Below are positions 45,342-54,685 of a DNA stretch of 64,000 nucleotides, in pieces (the stretch's first letter is position 1; every line of letters begins with the position of its first letter). Source of the stretch: a virus. Location of the stretch: the IMG/VR virus record IMGVR_UViG_3300009187_000021, positions 1 to 64,000 of that record. The stretch is one strand, 5' to 3'. A program made the position numbers and the translations under genes. The notes beneath the pieces were generated by a model that was not told the origin of the DNA, ran no database searches, and saw nothing but the letters and a program-made list of their open reading frames with translations.

Positions 45342-48311
45342 TTATCCTAAAATTAGTCGTGTTCCGTTTTGTGTTGTAATCGTGTCTCCTACCTCAGTAG
45401 TCAATTCTGGATAGAAAACAGTACCCAATGAATTATATATGAACACATCATCCGACTGAATATCTCTTCCTGTAGAAATTAAAAGAGAATTGGCAGTGTT
45501 GGTAGCGATGTTAACAGATGGAGTAACAAAAAGAACGTTGTTCGAATAACTGACATAAGTTACCGTTCCTTGATAAAAGATATTTGCACTATTGCCAACA
45601 CGAATCTTATCTCCAGCACAGAAGATGTCTCTTACCTTAGTCAAAGGATACTTGTACTCTCCATTATTTATCAGATCATATCGTCCGGTTAGACTTGGAA
45701 GTGTAATCTTCGAAGACGAGTTAACTAAGTTTGCATATGCAACGTTTGCAAATCTGAGATATACATTATCTTTGATTACCGCAGTATTACTGGCATCACT
45801 AACAGATACGATTTCAGAGTACACATTTGGACCAAATTCATTATATGTAAATGAAATTCTTGCACCAACTTTTGCAATATTAGAAAGAATTGCACCAGAC
45901 AAATTAGAGAACTTAATTATATTGTTACTTGGATTTTCAAACGTCGCATACATCGCTGCATTAGATGCTGTCGTTCCAGTGTAGTACGACAATGCTTGAC
46001 TATTTGAAACAAACGATTCACGGTGTACAATAATCTCTTGTGTGTTTGCTTTAATGGTTGTAATTGGTTTGACTTTTGTTCCTGCTGGATGCAGAAGTCT
46101 ATACAACACAGTCCTATATGCTTCAAATGATTTTTGTACTTTGAGTTGATATGTAAAACTGTTGAAATCTTCACTCTCCAATACTTGAAACGAAGAAGGA
46201 AATCCATCTTCATTTAAATACTGCCCATTACCAATAATGATACCGCCAAGAAACTTTGCAGTTGCTTCTGCTAGTCCATTACCATATGTTCTAATACCAT
46301 TCTTAAATACATATTCACCTTCCGAATCAACAGTCGTATATGACGTATCAACATTCATATAAAGATTTGCAGAGTTACTTCTCGTTATAACTAAATGTCT
46401 ATCTGTCTTAGTATTCGATGTGTAATTGTACACTCTGAGAAGATACTTATCGTTTGTTCTTATTTCACCGCCTGATTGTATCAATTTGATCGAATCAACA
46501 TTTGCTTTGAAGACACTAGTGTTTACATTAGCACCTTGGAATACAATCTCACCTGTACGAGCGATCTTACTTCTATCTTCAATATTTGATACGATAATGT
46601 CACGAACTTTAAGTGATACTTTTGGTTGAGAGATGTAGTCTTCACCATAATTTTCAATTCTAAATGAAATGATCTGACCGATACCTCTGGCATCCATGAT
46701 TGGATTAATCTGTGCGCCTTCACCTAGAACAGTAGACACATATATGTTAGCGCGAACACCGTTCGCCGTTGCAACATTTAAAGTTGGCAACTTATTCTGA
46801 ATGTATCCTAATCCACCTTTTGGATATCTAATCTGTGGATTTGTATTTGCATAATTATAATCAATAGAAATGATTGTGCCAGATGCATTAACAGTAACAG
46901 ATGCATTTGCACCAACTCCACCACTATAATCATTATTGGTGAATGTTACAAACTGACCATTAGCATATCCTGTACCACCATCACGAATCTTAATAGGTCC
47001 AAGTATACCTAGATTACCCAGAATACCTTTTGTCGTAGTCGAAGAAGTTGTATCGTATAATGATAATGGTTTAACCGTTGGCAATCTCTTGTATCCACTA
47101 CCACCAGATTTCATCAATACGCCGCCGATCGGATACGTAGCGAAACCTGTGAATGTGAATGCATTAGCAAGTGTACATGAAACTCTTGCACCACTATTTG
47201 CTGGGAATATGTTATATGCAGAACCAATAACTTGGTTACGGACAGTATTGCTCAGATAGTCTTGTGGAATCCATGTGGTGCGAACTAATCCAGCAGGATC
47301 AATTGTTACTACGTTTGCTGCAGCACCTCTACCTCCACCACCTGTGATGGAAATAAAAGTATTTGGATCCATTCTATATCCATATGATCCGTTGATCATA
47401 TCAAGACGATCTAATGAACCAAGTGTAGTCTCATGTACATATGCATTAGCAGAAATTGGATTTGCAGTATTAGGATTTAATCCACCATAGAATACAACAG
47501 GATCACCAGGATAACCAGATGATTGGCCAAGATAAAGTAGTCCGCGTCTATTTGGATTAACTTTGAGTGATGAGATTGAACCTAATACTTTTGCTCTCAA
47601 CAGAGTTGCACCAGAAGTTCCTTCTGCAACGATTGCACCATTCTTAAAATAAAGATTCTGATTATTGTTGTCTACGACACGAATGAATTCACCAGATTGA
47701 AAGACACGTTCCACGGTCGAGATGTACACTTCGATGTTATCATCAACTCTTCTCGATCTTTCGACTACTGCAAAAGACTTAGATGTTTCACCAAACAGTT
47801 TTAAATTATCTATTCCAAGAAACTGTCCGTCATTCGTATCAATCTTTAAACTTTTAGAGATGTACCATTTACCATCCGATGCACGAAGAACTGCTTCACC
47901 CGTAGGAAACAATTCAACATCAGAGTTATAGATTGCTCTAAAGATGAACTTGTATGCAGCAGAAGTACCTTTAGTGGAATAGAACTGCTTACCAATTTTA
48001 ATTAACTTTGCTTTATCTGTCAAGCATTCTGTTGGAAAACTAGGCAGAAAATTATTAAAGAAGTAATCAATAAATCTATTGAAACTTGTTGGATCTTCTG
48101 AGAAATCTACGTCATTATAGTTGAGTAGATTCTGAGATCCATAGATAGCACCCTCAGAGTTTGCAGAATCTTTTATATCACTTTGTTCTGCCCACTCGTA
48201 GTATGCTTTAAGAAAAGCGATAAACGTCTGATAGTTATTATCTATCCGAAGGAATTCAGGTAACTGAAACGGTACCTTAATCGATGGTTTGTTATTAAGA
48301 TAAGTTGCCAT
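45342..48311 (-). CDS. Baseplate wedge protein, probable gp7 counterpart
   Basis: 989 residues. The N-terminal part is distinctive: KVPFQLPEFLRIDNNYQTFI, FLKAYYEWAEQSDIKD, FINYFFNNFLPSFPTE-like, IGKQFYSTKGTSAAYKFIFR and LRASDGKWYI. I recognise this as the conserved start of the protein that lies between gp6 and gp8 in T4-like phages of aquatic bacteria. The size is close to T4 gp7 (1032). About residues 395-545 hold several GxGY-type repeats (SGGSGYKRLP, GGTGYANGQF, KGGLGYIQNK). Assignment as gp7 is by position and length; I cannot confirm sequence similarity to T4 gp7. Confidence 0.72.
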   Translation of the reverse strand: MATYLNNKPSIKVPFQLPEFLRIDNNYQTFIAFLKAYYEWAEQSDIKDSANSEGAIYGSQNLLNYNDVDFSEDPTSFNRFIDYFFNNFLPSFPTECLTDKAKLIKIGKQFYSTKGTSAAYKFIFRAIYNSDVELFPTGEAVLRASDGKWYISKSLKIDTNDGQFLGIDNLKLFGETSKSFAVVERSRRVDDNIEVYISTVERVFQSGEFIRVVDNNNQNLYFKNGAIVAEGTSGATLLRAKVLGSISSLKVNPNRRGLLYLGQSSGYPGDPVVFYGGLNPNTANPISANAYVHETTLGSLDRLDMINGSYGYRMDPNTFISITGGGGRGAAANVVTIDPAGLVRTTWIPQDYLSNTVRNQVIGSAYNIFPANSGARVSCTLANAFTFTGFATYPIGGVLMKSGGSGYKRLPTVKPLSLYDTTSSTTTKGILGNLGILGPIKIRDGGTGYANGQFVTFTNNDYSGGVGANASVTVNASGTIISIDYNYANTNPQIRYPKGGLGYIQNKLPTLNVATANGVRANIYVSTVLGEGAQINPIMDARGIGQIISFRIENYGEDYISQPKVSLKVRDIIVSNIEDRSKIARTGEIVFQGANVNTSVFKANVDSIKLIQSGGEIRTNDKYLLRVYNYTSNTKTDRHLVITRSNSANLYMNVDTSYTTVDSEGEYVFKNGIRTYGNGLAEATAKFLGGIIIGNGQYLNEDGFPSSFQVLESEDFNSFTYQLKVQKSFEAYRTVLYRLLHPAGTKVKPITTIKANTQEIIVHRESFVSNSQALSYYTGTTASNAAMYATFENPSNNIIKFSNLSGAILSNIAKVGARISFTYNEFGPNVYSEIVSVSDASNTAVIKDNVYLRFANVAYANLVNSSSKITLPSLTGRYDLINNGEYKYPLTKVRDIFCAGDKIRVGNSANIFYQGTVTYVSYSNNVLFVTPSVNIATNTANSLLISTGRDIQSDDVFIYNSLGTVFYPELTTEVGDTITTQNGTRLILG

Positions 48312-50419
48312 TATCTTTGAATTGCAGTAACAGTTACTTCTACAGAGGTTGGATCAAACTCATCGATTGTTAATATTCTATTATATTCTGATGTGAGAAT
48401 AGTTGATGCAGGAACAGCAGATAACTTTAGATATCCAAATTCATTATTAATTGCAGATGCAGAGAAATCTTTGAGTGTTACAATTCCATCATTGTAACTA
48501 ATAGTTCCTGCGTTAGCGTTGATAGTTTCAGCAATCGCACCCTTATAATAAAATGTTTCAAGATTACCAGTTGCAGAATCAAGTGTTGCGGTGGCCGATG
48601 CTAATTGTCCTGTCTTATCACTAATTGATGGTTTTATAGTAACTACCGCATAGGTATAACCTAATCCTCCACTTGTAACATCAATTCTGATTACTCTACC
48701 ATTTGCGAGAACTGCTGTTGCTTCGGCAAAGTCACCATCACCTTCAATCGTAACAGTTGGTGTTTTGGTGTAATTAAAACCTTGATTAGTAACATTGATT
48801 GCCGTGACACTACCTACGATTTTACCATTAATTGGTGGAATCTCTCTGTAATATACACCAGTTCTTGTGACTGGTGCAATTAAAGCATTAGAACTATCGA
48901 CTACAGTAATATCTGGCTCAGTATAAAAAGAAGACTGAACCATAACATCAGAATAATTACGTTTAAGTGGGAATCCAAACTTTGCTTGATATGTTGCATT
49001 AGAATTCAACACAGGATATAGTTTCTTCTCAACTCTAAGTTCTGTTTCGTTTGTTAAAATTGAAAGATCACAGTATTGAATTGCTGTGATTAATTGTGGC
49101 AATCTTAACGTAGCATTAAATGTGTTCAGAGTTGTCGTAGAGAAGTTTCTAATTACAGAGATAACCAATTGTTTAAGTTGTCCAGGTGTCAAAGTTGTCT
49201 TCTTTGGATCATATAACACAGTAGTTCTTAACTTGACGTATGTGTAATCCGGATCAACAATCGTTGGCAATACTGTCATCACCGAAACTGGTTTGATAAC
49301 ATCGACAATCAACTTCTGTTTTTGTGATTCAGTTAATGAATATCCACCAGAAGGTTTAATCGAACAGAATACTCTACCATATACTGGAGGATCATTCTCT
49401 TCACCACCCCAAACAGTAACCGATTGGATAGGTAATGCAGTTGAATTCTTCTGAATCAAATACATATAGTCTTCTTTGGTAACCGCTCTACCTTGTGCAG
49501 AGTATGCTTTGGGTGCAGTATACTTGACAGAATTAATTGATTCTTTATCTTTGCCTTCAGTTGCAGCAGAAACAGAAGATACTGATACGTTAGAATAACC
49601 ACCCACTCTAGACATTATTGAGAAACTATTGGCACCAAATGAAACAGTACCGTCTGTTGCAACGTATGTGATATTGACAACATTATCATCTTTAAGTGCG
49701 TAGCCTAAAATTCCATCGCCGAAATAGATTTGATACTTTCCGTTTAGTCCTTCTTGTAAGAAGTAAACTTTAGTCGAAGGACCTAGTGCCAAGTAATCTG
49801 AAACTTGTGTGTATGTCTCAAATGTCAAATTAGTAGAAGACTCTTGTACATTAACAACAATCGTCGATGTATCGATTGTGGAATCTGGAATATCAAATGT
49901 CAACTTTGGATTCGTAGTCTTATTGACTGTGAAACTATATGATGCAGAAGTTCCTTGAATGATACTAACATCATCAAAGATTGCAGTATTCGCAGTTACA
50001 TTAGTTGTATATGCATCTGTCGTAACAAAAGTATAGTTAACAGAATCAATTGCTTCAGAAATGAATGGTGTAAATTTAGGTAATGTCAGAGACGCATCGG
50101 ATACACCATTAACCGTAATCTTAACAGTTGCACGTGGTGCAGATGCAGAAGATGGCATATAGTTCAACAACTTCGCATGAGAAATTACAGAGTTTCTTTG
50201 TACAGCAGAATCGAGAAACATCTCATTTGCAACCATATTTAAATAGTATGCATTATATTGAGTGTTGTATGCAAGAAGATCGATTAGAACGGATAGTGCA
50301 GATGCATCATAGTTATAGTCTTTAAGTTTATCCTGTTGTTGCAGAAACGTCTTAAAACTATCTTTAATAGAATTAAAGTCTAGATTGGTAATTTGAAGAC
50401 CAGAGTTTGCTGATGCCAT
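48311..50419 (-). CDS. 6: Baseplate wedge protein gp6
   Basis: 702 residues (T4 gp6 is 660). N-terminal motifs DFNSIKDSFKTFLQQQD, NYDASALSVLIDLLAYNTQY, NAYYLNMVANEMFLDSAVQR and NSVISHAKLLNYMP are diagnostic of gp6, which forms the inner ring of the baseplate wedge. The middle has AQGRAVTKEDYMYLIQKN and SVTVWGGEENDPP, also typical. Residues about 525-625 add a GxGY module (NQGFNYTKTPTVTIEGDGDF, GGLGYTYAVVTI). The ATG overlaps the gp25 stop by one base and the stop overlaps the next gene by one base, so 25-6-7 form one tight operon. Confidence 0.92.
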   Translation of the reverse strand: MASANSGLQITNLDFNSIKDSFKTFLQQQDKLKDYNYDASALSVLIDLLAYNTQYNAYYLNMVANEMFLDSAVQRNSVISHAKLLNYMPSSASAPRATVKITVNGVSDASLTLPKFTPFISEAIDSVNYTFVTTDAYTTNVTANTAIFDDVSIIQGTSASYSFTVNKTTNPKLTFDIPDSTIDTSTIVVNVQESSTNLTFETYTQVSDYLALGPSTKVYFLQEGLNGKYQIYFGDGILGYALKDDNVVNITYVATDGTVSFGANSFSIMSRVGGYSNVSVSSVSAATEGKDKESINSVKYTAPKAYSAQGRAVTKEDYMYLIQKNSTALPIQSVTVWGGEENDPPVYGRVFCSIKPSGGYSLTESQKQKLIVDVIKPVSVMTVLPTIVDPDYTYVKLRTTVLYDPKKTTLTPGQLKQLVISVIRNFSTTTLNTFNATLRLPQLITAIQYCDLSILTNETELRVEKKLYPVLNSNATYQAKFGFPLKRNYSDVMVQSSFYTEPDITVVDSSNALIAPVTRTGVYYREIPPINGKIVGSVTAINVTNQGFNYTKTPTVTIEGDGDFAEATAVLANGRVIRIDVTSGGLGYTYAVVTIKPSISDKTGQLASATATLDSATGNLETFYYKGAIAETINANAGTISYNDGIVTLKDFSASAINNEFGYLKLSAVPASTILTSEYNRILTIDEFDPTSVEVTVTAIQR

Positions 50420-50814
50420 TATCGTGTTCGCTCTAAGATAAGATTGACTGATGTTGTTTGTACATTATTACCAATATAGAATTCAATCGTTATTGAATAT
50501 GCATTTCTATCTATGTCTTCGTCAATAGTAACCTGAACGAGACTTACTCTTGGTTCATGGTTTGTTATAACTGATTCTATCTCAGTCTTTAATGTTGCCG
50601 CGGTGATTGGACTAATTGGTTCAAATAATAATTGTTCAATACCAGATCCCAAATTTGGTTGAAATGGTCTCTCATAGTGTTTAGTCAGAAGTAAATAACG
50701 GACAGCCCGTACCACAGCCATGTCATCATAACTGAGTGCAATGTCATTCCGACCAGGGGTTTTAGTAAAACTAAAGTCCAAATCAGAGTAAAGTTTTGTT
50801 AGTGTGGTTGCCAT
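50419..50814 (-). CDS. 25: Baseplate wedge protein gp25
   Basis: 131 residues, the same length as T4 gp25 (132). Motifs: KLYSDLDFSFTKTPGRNDIA, VVRAVRYLLLTKHYERPF, QPNLGSGIEQLLFEP and PRVSLVQVTIDED, all hallmarks of the GPW/gp25 family. In T4 gp25 sits in the inner baseplate next to gp6 and gp53 and initiates sheath assembly. It overlaps gp6 by one base. A TATAAATA box lies only 4 bases before its ATG, so if the box is used the mRNA would be nearly leaderless. Confidence 0.93.
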   Translation of the reverse strand: MATTLTKLYSDLDFSFTKTPGRNDIALSYDDMAVVRAVRYLLLTKHYERPFQPNLGSGIEQLLFEPISPITAATLKTEIESVITNHEPRVSLVQVTIDEDIDRNAYSITIEFYIGNNVQTTSVNLILERTR

Positions 50815-50818
50815 CTTT

Positions 50819-50826
50819 TATTTATA
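50819..50826 (-). promoter_or_regulatory. Perfect TATAAATA box very close to the gp25 start
   Basis: Reverse strand TATAAATA follows directly the TAAG that ends the upstream adhesin gene, as at 14829 and 17172. Here only 4 bases separate the box from the gp25 ATG, so transcription from it would begin at or inside the start codon. It may be an inherited part of the adhesin 3' end rather than a working promoter. Confidence 0.35.
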
Positions 50827-50827
50827 C

Positions 50828-53800
50828 TTACCATTGTATTGGTCCAGAACCACCATAAAATCTATACACTCTATAACCTGGTCTTCCACCTGGAGTATCA
50901 TAAGATAGTCCAGGACTGATTGATGATAGTGCAGTAAATGCTGTCGGATATGCAATAATTACAACTCCAGGTCCTCCTGCGCCAGCAGTACCTCCAGTAC
51001 CATTTCCACCTCCACCACTTCCTGTATATGAAGCACCAGGATTTTGTCCACCACCAGAACCGCCTATACCTGATCCTCCTGAACCTTGAGTGCCTGGATC
51101 AATCTGACCACCTCCACCACCAGCGTAAAATATACCCGGTCCTGCTATGCCTGGTGCAAGACCAGGTCCGCCAGGTCCGCCAAATGTAGTGTTTCCTCCT
51201 GTTCCTGCTCCACCAGCTCCTCCACCTCCACCTGATCCGAAGTTTGGATTAGTTATTCCTGGACCGCCTGGATAACCTTGACCTCCTATTCCTGGTCCAC
51301 CGGAACCATCATAGTGTCCACCGCCTCCAGATCCTCCTGGTAATCCTGGTCCTGTGCCGCCGCCATCATTACCTGCTCCGCCACCACCACCAGTTGATGT
51401 TATATTAAAGAATGTTGATGGATTACCAGGACTACCTCTACCGTTCACGCCATTTGATCCACCACCGCCACCTCCGACAGTAATACTATATGGAGTTCCA
51501 GCAGAAACTGATACTGTGGATGTTAACAATCCACCAGCACCACCACCACCTCCTCTACCTCCTGATGCACCACCACCTCCTGCACCTCCAGCGACAACTA
51601 GATATTCAACAGAACTAGGTGCGGATTGTGATGTTGTTATACTATTGCTTGCAGAACTAGATGAACTATTACCGGCAGCATTAGTCGCATATACTGTGAA
51701 TGTGTAGGAAGTACCCGCAGTTAATCCACTCACAGAAATAGTACCAGATCCTGCTTGAGATAGTGTTCCTGTTACACCGCCTGGAGAAGATACTGCCGTG
51801 TAAGATGTAATCGTTGAACCGCCATCTGACGCAGGAGCAGTAAAGGCAACCGTTGCAGTTGTTTGTCCAGTTGATGTTGCAGTGCCAATCGTAGGCGTAC
51901 CTGGAACTGTATAAGGTGTTGCAGAATTACTAGCAGAACTTGCAGAACTTGTACCCGCAGCATTCGTTGCAGTCATAGTAAACGTATAGGCAGTTCCATT
52001 AGTCAAACCAGATACTGTGATTGGACTTGTAGATCCTGTTCCTGTAATATTACCGGGAGAAGATGTAGCAGTATATCCAGTGATTGTATTGCCACCTGTG
52101 CTTGCTGGTGCAGTAAATGTAACTTGTACAGCTCCACTGCCAGATCTTGTTGCAGTACCTATAGTTGGTGCACCAGGTACTGTGTATGGTGTTGCAGAAT
52201 TACTGGCAGAACTTGCGGAACTTGTACCCGCAGCATTCGTTGCAGTTACAGTAAATGTATAGGCAGTTCCGTTAGTTAATCCAGTCACAGTAATTGGACT
52301 TGTAGATCCTGTTCCTGTTATACTACCAGGAGAAGATGTAACAGTATATCCAGTAATTGCACTACCACCTCCGTCAGGATAAGAGAACGTGACTTGTACA
52401 CTTTGACTTGCCGATCTTGTTGCAGTACCAATAGTAGGCGCTGCGGGTACTGTATAAGGTGTTGCTGAGTTACTTGCAGAACTTGCAGAACTCGTACCAG
52501 CATCATTTGTTGCGGTGATAGTAAAAGTGTAAGCAGTTCCGTTAGTTAATCCAGTCACAGTAATTGGACTCGTAGTTCCCGCCGCAATAATATTACCTGG
52601 TGAAGATGTGACAGTATAAATAGTGATTGTATTGCCACCATTGTTCGGCGCAGTAAATTCTACGTTAACTGCTTGGCTTGCATACCTTGTTGCGGCACCA
52701 ATAGTTGGTGCAGATGGTAATGTATACGGCGTGGCAGAATTACTTGCAAAACTGGCAGAACTTGTTCCAACTGAGTTTGTCGCAGTCACAGTAAATGTAT
52801 ATGCAGTTCCATTTGTCAGACCAGATACTGTGATTGGACTTGTGGATCCTGTCGCAGTAATATTACCGGGTGAAGAAGTAACGGTGTAACCAGTGATTGC
52901 GCTACCACCTGTGTTTGTTGGTGCAGTAAACGCAACTTGAATTGTTTGGCTACCAGTTCTTGTCGCTGTGCCTATAGTTGGTATACCAGGTACTGTAGTG
53001 GTTATATCTCCACCACCTGTAGTAGTACCCGCGATTCTTTGTTTTAGTTTATCTGTTCCAATTAAAGTGTTAACTAGATATTTTTCTGTTTCACCCATAC
53101 CAGAGAATTTCTGTCCGGCATTTACTTCAGCAACAATAGATTTAGATTGATTGAAGAAATTGACATCCGATGCCTCTTTTCCGGACATATATGTGTTTAT
53201 TGTATTTAGATTTGTAGTAATCGTGGTAACTAAACCGGCAGAAAGATTACTCTTTTTTAACATAATCTGTGGATCTGCTACATCAGGTTCATAATAAATT
53301 GTGTTTGCTATGACATTTGGATAAGTTCTAATAACAGTATAGTAATCCGCAAGATTGTTCGCGGTATAAAGACTACTAAAGTTCCCAATCATAGGTGCAT
53401 TATTTGTCACACCGTCACTTTGAAAGCACACATACGATAAAGTTCTACCAATAGCTATAGCCGTTGAAAGATGAGGTAATGATCCAGTATCAGCATTAGG
53501 TTCAACCATTCCAGATATTCTATTGGTGTGTGCAATAAAATTATTGGCAGTATTAACTAGATTGTTTGAAGCATTAGCAACTGATGTTATACCAATAGTA
53601 CCACTACTGTTTGCAAACACTTGTGTTGAGATGGATAAAATTAAATTAGCAGAATTCGCAACTGGATTTTGATAGTATGCACCAGTATTACTACTAGCAA
53701 TGTCTGAATATTGCCAATCACTCAATAATTTTGGAATAGCATTCATGTGTTTAATCGTTGAGTTTGAGTACGATATTGTACTATTACTCAAATCAGTAGG

Positions 53801-53830
53801 AAAAGATAATCTACCAAAAATACTTGCCAT
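50828..53830 (-). CDS. Large adhesin with five Fn3 domains and glycine-rich tip, inside the baseplate operon
   Basis: 1000 residues. The N-terminal about 275 (ASIFGRLSFPTDLSNSTISY, NAIPKLLSDWQYSDIA, GETEKYLVNTLIGTDKLKQR) are unique in this window and may anchor the protein to the hub or wedge. Fn3 domains occupy about residues 280-370, 371-460, 461-550, 551-641 and 642-735. A glycine-rich domain follows (VEYLVVAGGAGGGG to GVVIIAYP), with cap YRVYRFYGGSGPIQW. Several Fn3 units are nearly identical in DNA. The gene lies between the spike gene and gp25, away from the main adhesin array, so its product may decorate the baseplate itself. Confidence 0.77.
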   Translation of the reverse strand: MASIFGRLSFPTDLSNSTISYSNSTIKHMNAIPKLLSDWQYSDIASSNTGAYYQNPVANSANLILSISTQVFANSSGTIGITSVANASNNLVNTANNFIAHTNRISGMVEPNADTGSLPHLSTAIAIGRTLSYVCFQSDGVTNNAPMIGNFSSLYTANNLADYYTVIRTYPNVIANTIYYEPDVADPQIMLKKSNLSAGLVTTITTNLNTINTYMSGKEASDVNFFNQSKSIVAEVNAGQKFSGMGETEKYLVNTLIGTDKLKQRIAGTTTGGGDITTTVPGIPTIGTATRTGSQTIQVAFTAPTNTGGSAITGYTVTSSPGNITATGSTSPITVSGLTNGTAYTFTVTATNSVGTSSASFASNSATPYTLPSAPTIGAATRYASQAVNVEFTAPNNGGNTITIYTVTSSPGNIIAAGTTSPITVTGLTNGTAYTFTITATNDAGTSSASSASNSATPYTVPAAPTIGTATRSASQSVQVTFSYPDGGGSAITGYTVTSSPGSITGTGSTSPITVTGLTNGTAYTFTVTATNAAGTSSASSASNSATPYTVPGAPTIGTATRSGSGAVQVTFTAPASTGGNTITGYTATSSPGNITGTGSTSPITVSGLTNGTAYTFTMTATNAAGTSSASSASNSATPYTVPGTPTIGTATSTGQTTATVAFTAPASDGGSTITSYTAVSSPGGVTGTLSQAGSGTISVSGLTAGTSYTFTVYATNAAGNSSSSSASNSITTSQSAPSSVEYLVVAGGAGGGGASGGRGGGGGAGGLLTSTVSVSAGTPYSITVGGGGGGSNGVNGRGSPGNPSTFFNITSTGGGGGAGNDGGGTGPGLPGGSGGGGHYDGSGGPGIGGQGYPGGPGITNPNFGSGGGGGAGGAGTGGNTTFGGPGGPGLAPGIAGPGIFYAGGGGGQIDPGTQGSGGSGIGGSGGGQNPGASYTGSGGGGNGTGGTAGAGGPGVVIIAYPTAFTALSSISPGLSYDTPGGRPGYRVYRFYGGSGPIQW
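51626..52993 (-). repeat. Five tandem Fn3-coding repeats of about 270 bases
   Basis: Codons 280-735 of the gene at 50828-53830. Units of 90-91 codons repeat five times, and the middle three are highly similar: the segment encoding GTSSASSASNSATPYTVP is almost unchanged in units 2 to 4. Units 1 and 5 are more diverged. High DNA similarity suggests recent duplication and allows unit number to change by recombination. Confidence 0.85.
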
Positions 53831-53840
53831 AATTTATTCC

Positions 53841-54677
53841 TTAAACCATCGATGGAATAGGTGGACCTGTTGGTCCTTTAGGTGATATATGTATATGCGA
53901 GTCATAAAGTGTTGTATTAACTATGTCTGTCATCATAACTGCTGACATTGTACCAAAGTTTGCTAATGGTGCATTTACTGATGTTACAGCATTAAGAGAT
54001 ATACCTGCGTTTATCATACCAATACAATTTATCTGTGTAGGAATTGCAACAGGTATACCAATCGCCAAACCACCAGTTACTGATACAAAACCTAAAGGAC
54101 CTGCACTAACTCCTGCCAATGCATCAATTCTTCCACTTGATGTAATCTTGTCTGCCGTTATTTCACCATCGACGTTCAAATCACCTCTGAGTGAGATAAC
54201 ATCACCCGCGGTTAATTTAAGTGATCCTAATAGTGTTGCACCGGCACGAATCTCCATATCATTCTTTGCAGTAATGTTTGCAATACCATTAACTAATTTA
54301 GAATAATTGCCACCAACTTTTAAATCATAATTACCCTCAACATACTCTGTCTTATCACCTTTGACATGAATATTAACATCACCCTCAACATTAATATTAC
54401 ATGATCCTTTAACTAAAACATTCTTATCTTGAATTGTAATTTCATAACCATTACCATATACTTTATGCACTTCTGATCCATCAGGATGCATCTCAATAAA
54501 AGTACCTGTTCTATGTTCTATACGAACACGTTCTCTATTTGGAGTATCATCCAATTGAATAGAATGACCAGATTCACCATTCCATGTCGCATTATATGGA
54601 TACATTGGTGGGAATTCTTCACTCGCTGGCGATTCAGGTTCTGACCATCCATCCCAAAAGTCTGGTTTATTTGCCAT
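53841..54677 (-). CDS. Baseplate central spike, gp5-type beta-helix protein
   Basis: 278 residues. After a proline-rich start (DGWSEPESPASEEFPPMYPY) come ESGHSIQLDDTPNRERVRIE and GTFIEMHPDGSEVHKVYGNG, the usual start of gp5/VgrG-type spikes. Octapeptide-like repeats follow (INVEGDVNIHVKGD, EYVEGNYDLKVGGNYSKLV) that form a triple-stranded beta-helix. The C-terminus has DSHIHISPKGPTGPP; the HIH resembles metal-binding His residues near the tip of contractile-tail spikes. There is no lysozyme domain and no OB-fold: these parts of T4 gp5 are on separate genes here (55636 and 61898). Its role is to pierce the outer membrane. Confidence 0.82.
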   Translation of the reverse strand: MANKPDFWDGWSEPESPASEEFPPMYPYNATWNGESGHSIQLDDTPNRERVRIEHRTGTFIEMHPDGSEVHKVYGNGYEITIQDKNVLVKGSCNINVEGDVNIHVKGDKTEYVEGNYDLKVGGNYSKLVNGIANITAKNDMEIRAGATLLGSLKLTAGDVISLRGDLNVDGEITADKITSSGRIDALAGVSAGPLGFVSVTGGLAIGIPVAIPTQINCIGMINAGISLNAVTSVNAPLANFGTMSAVMMTDIVNTTLYDSHIHISPKGPTGPPIPSMV

Positions 54678-54685
54678 TTACTTCC

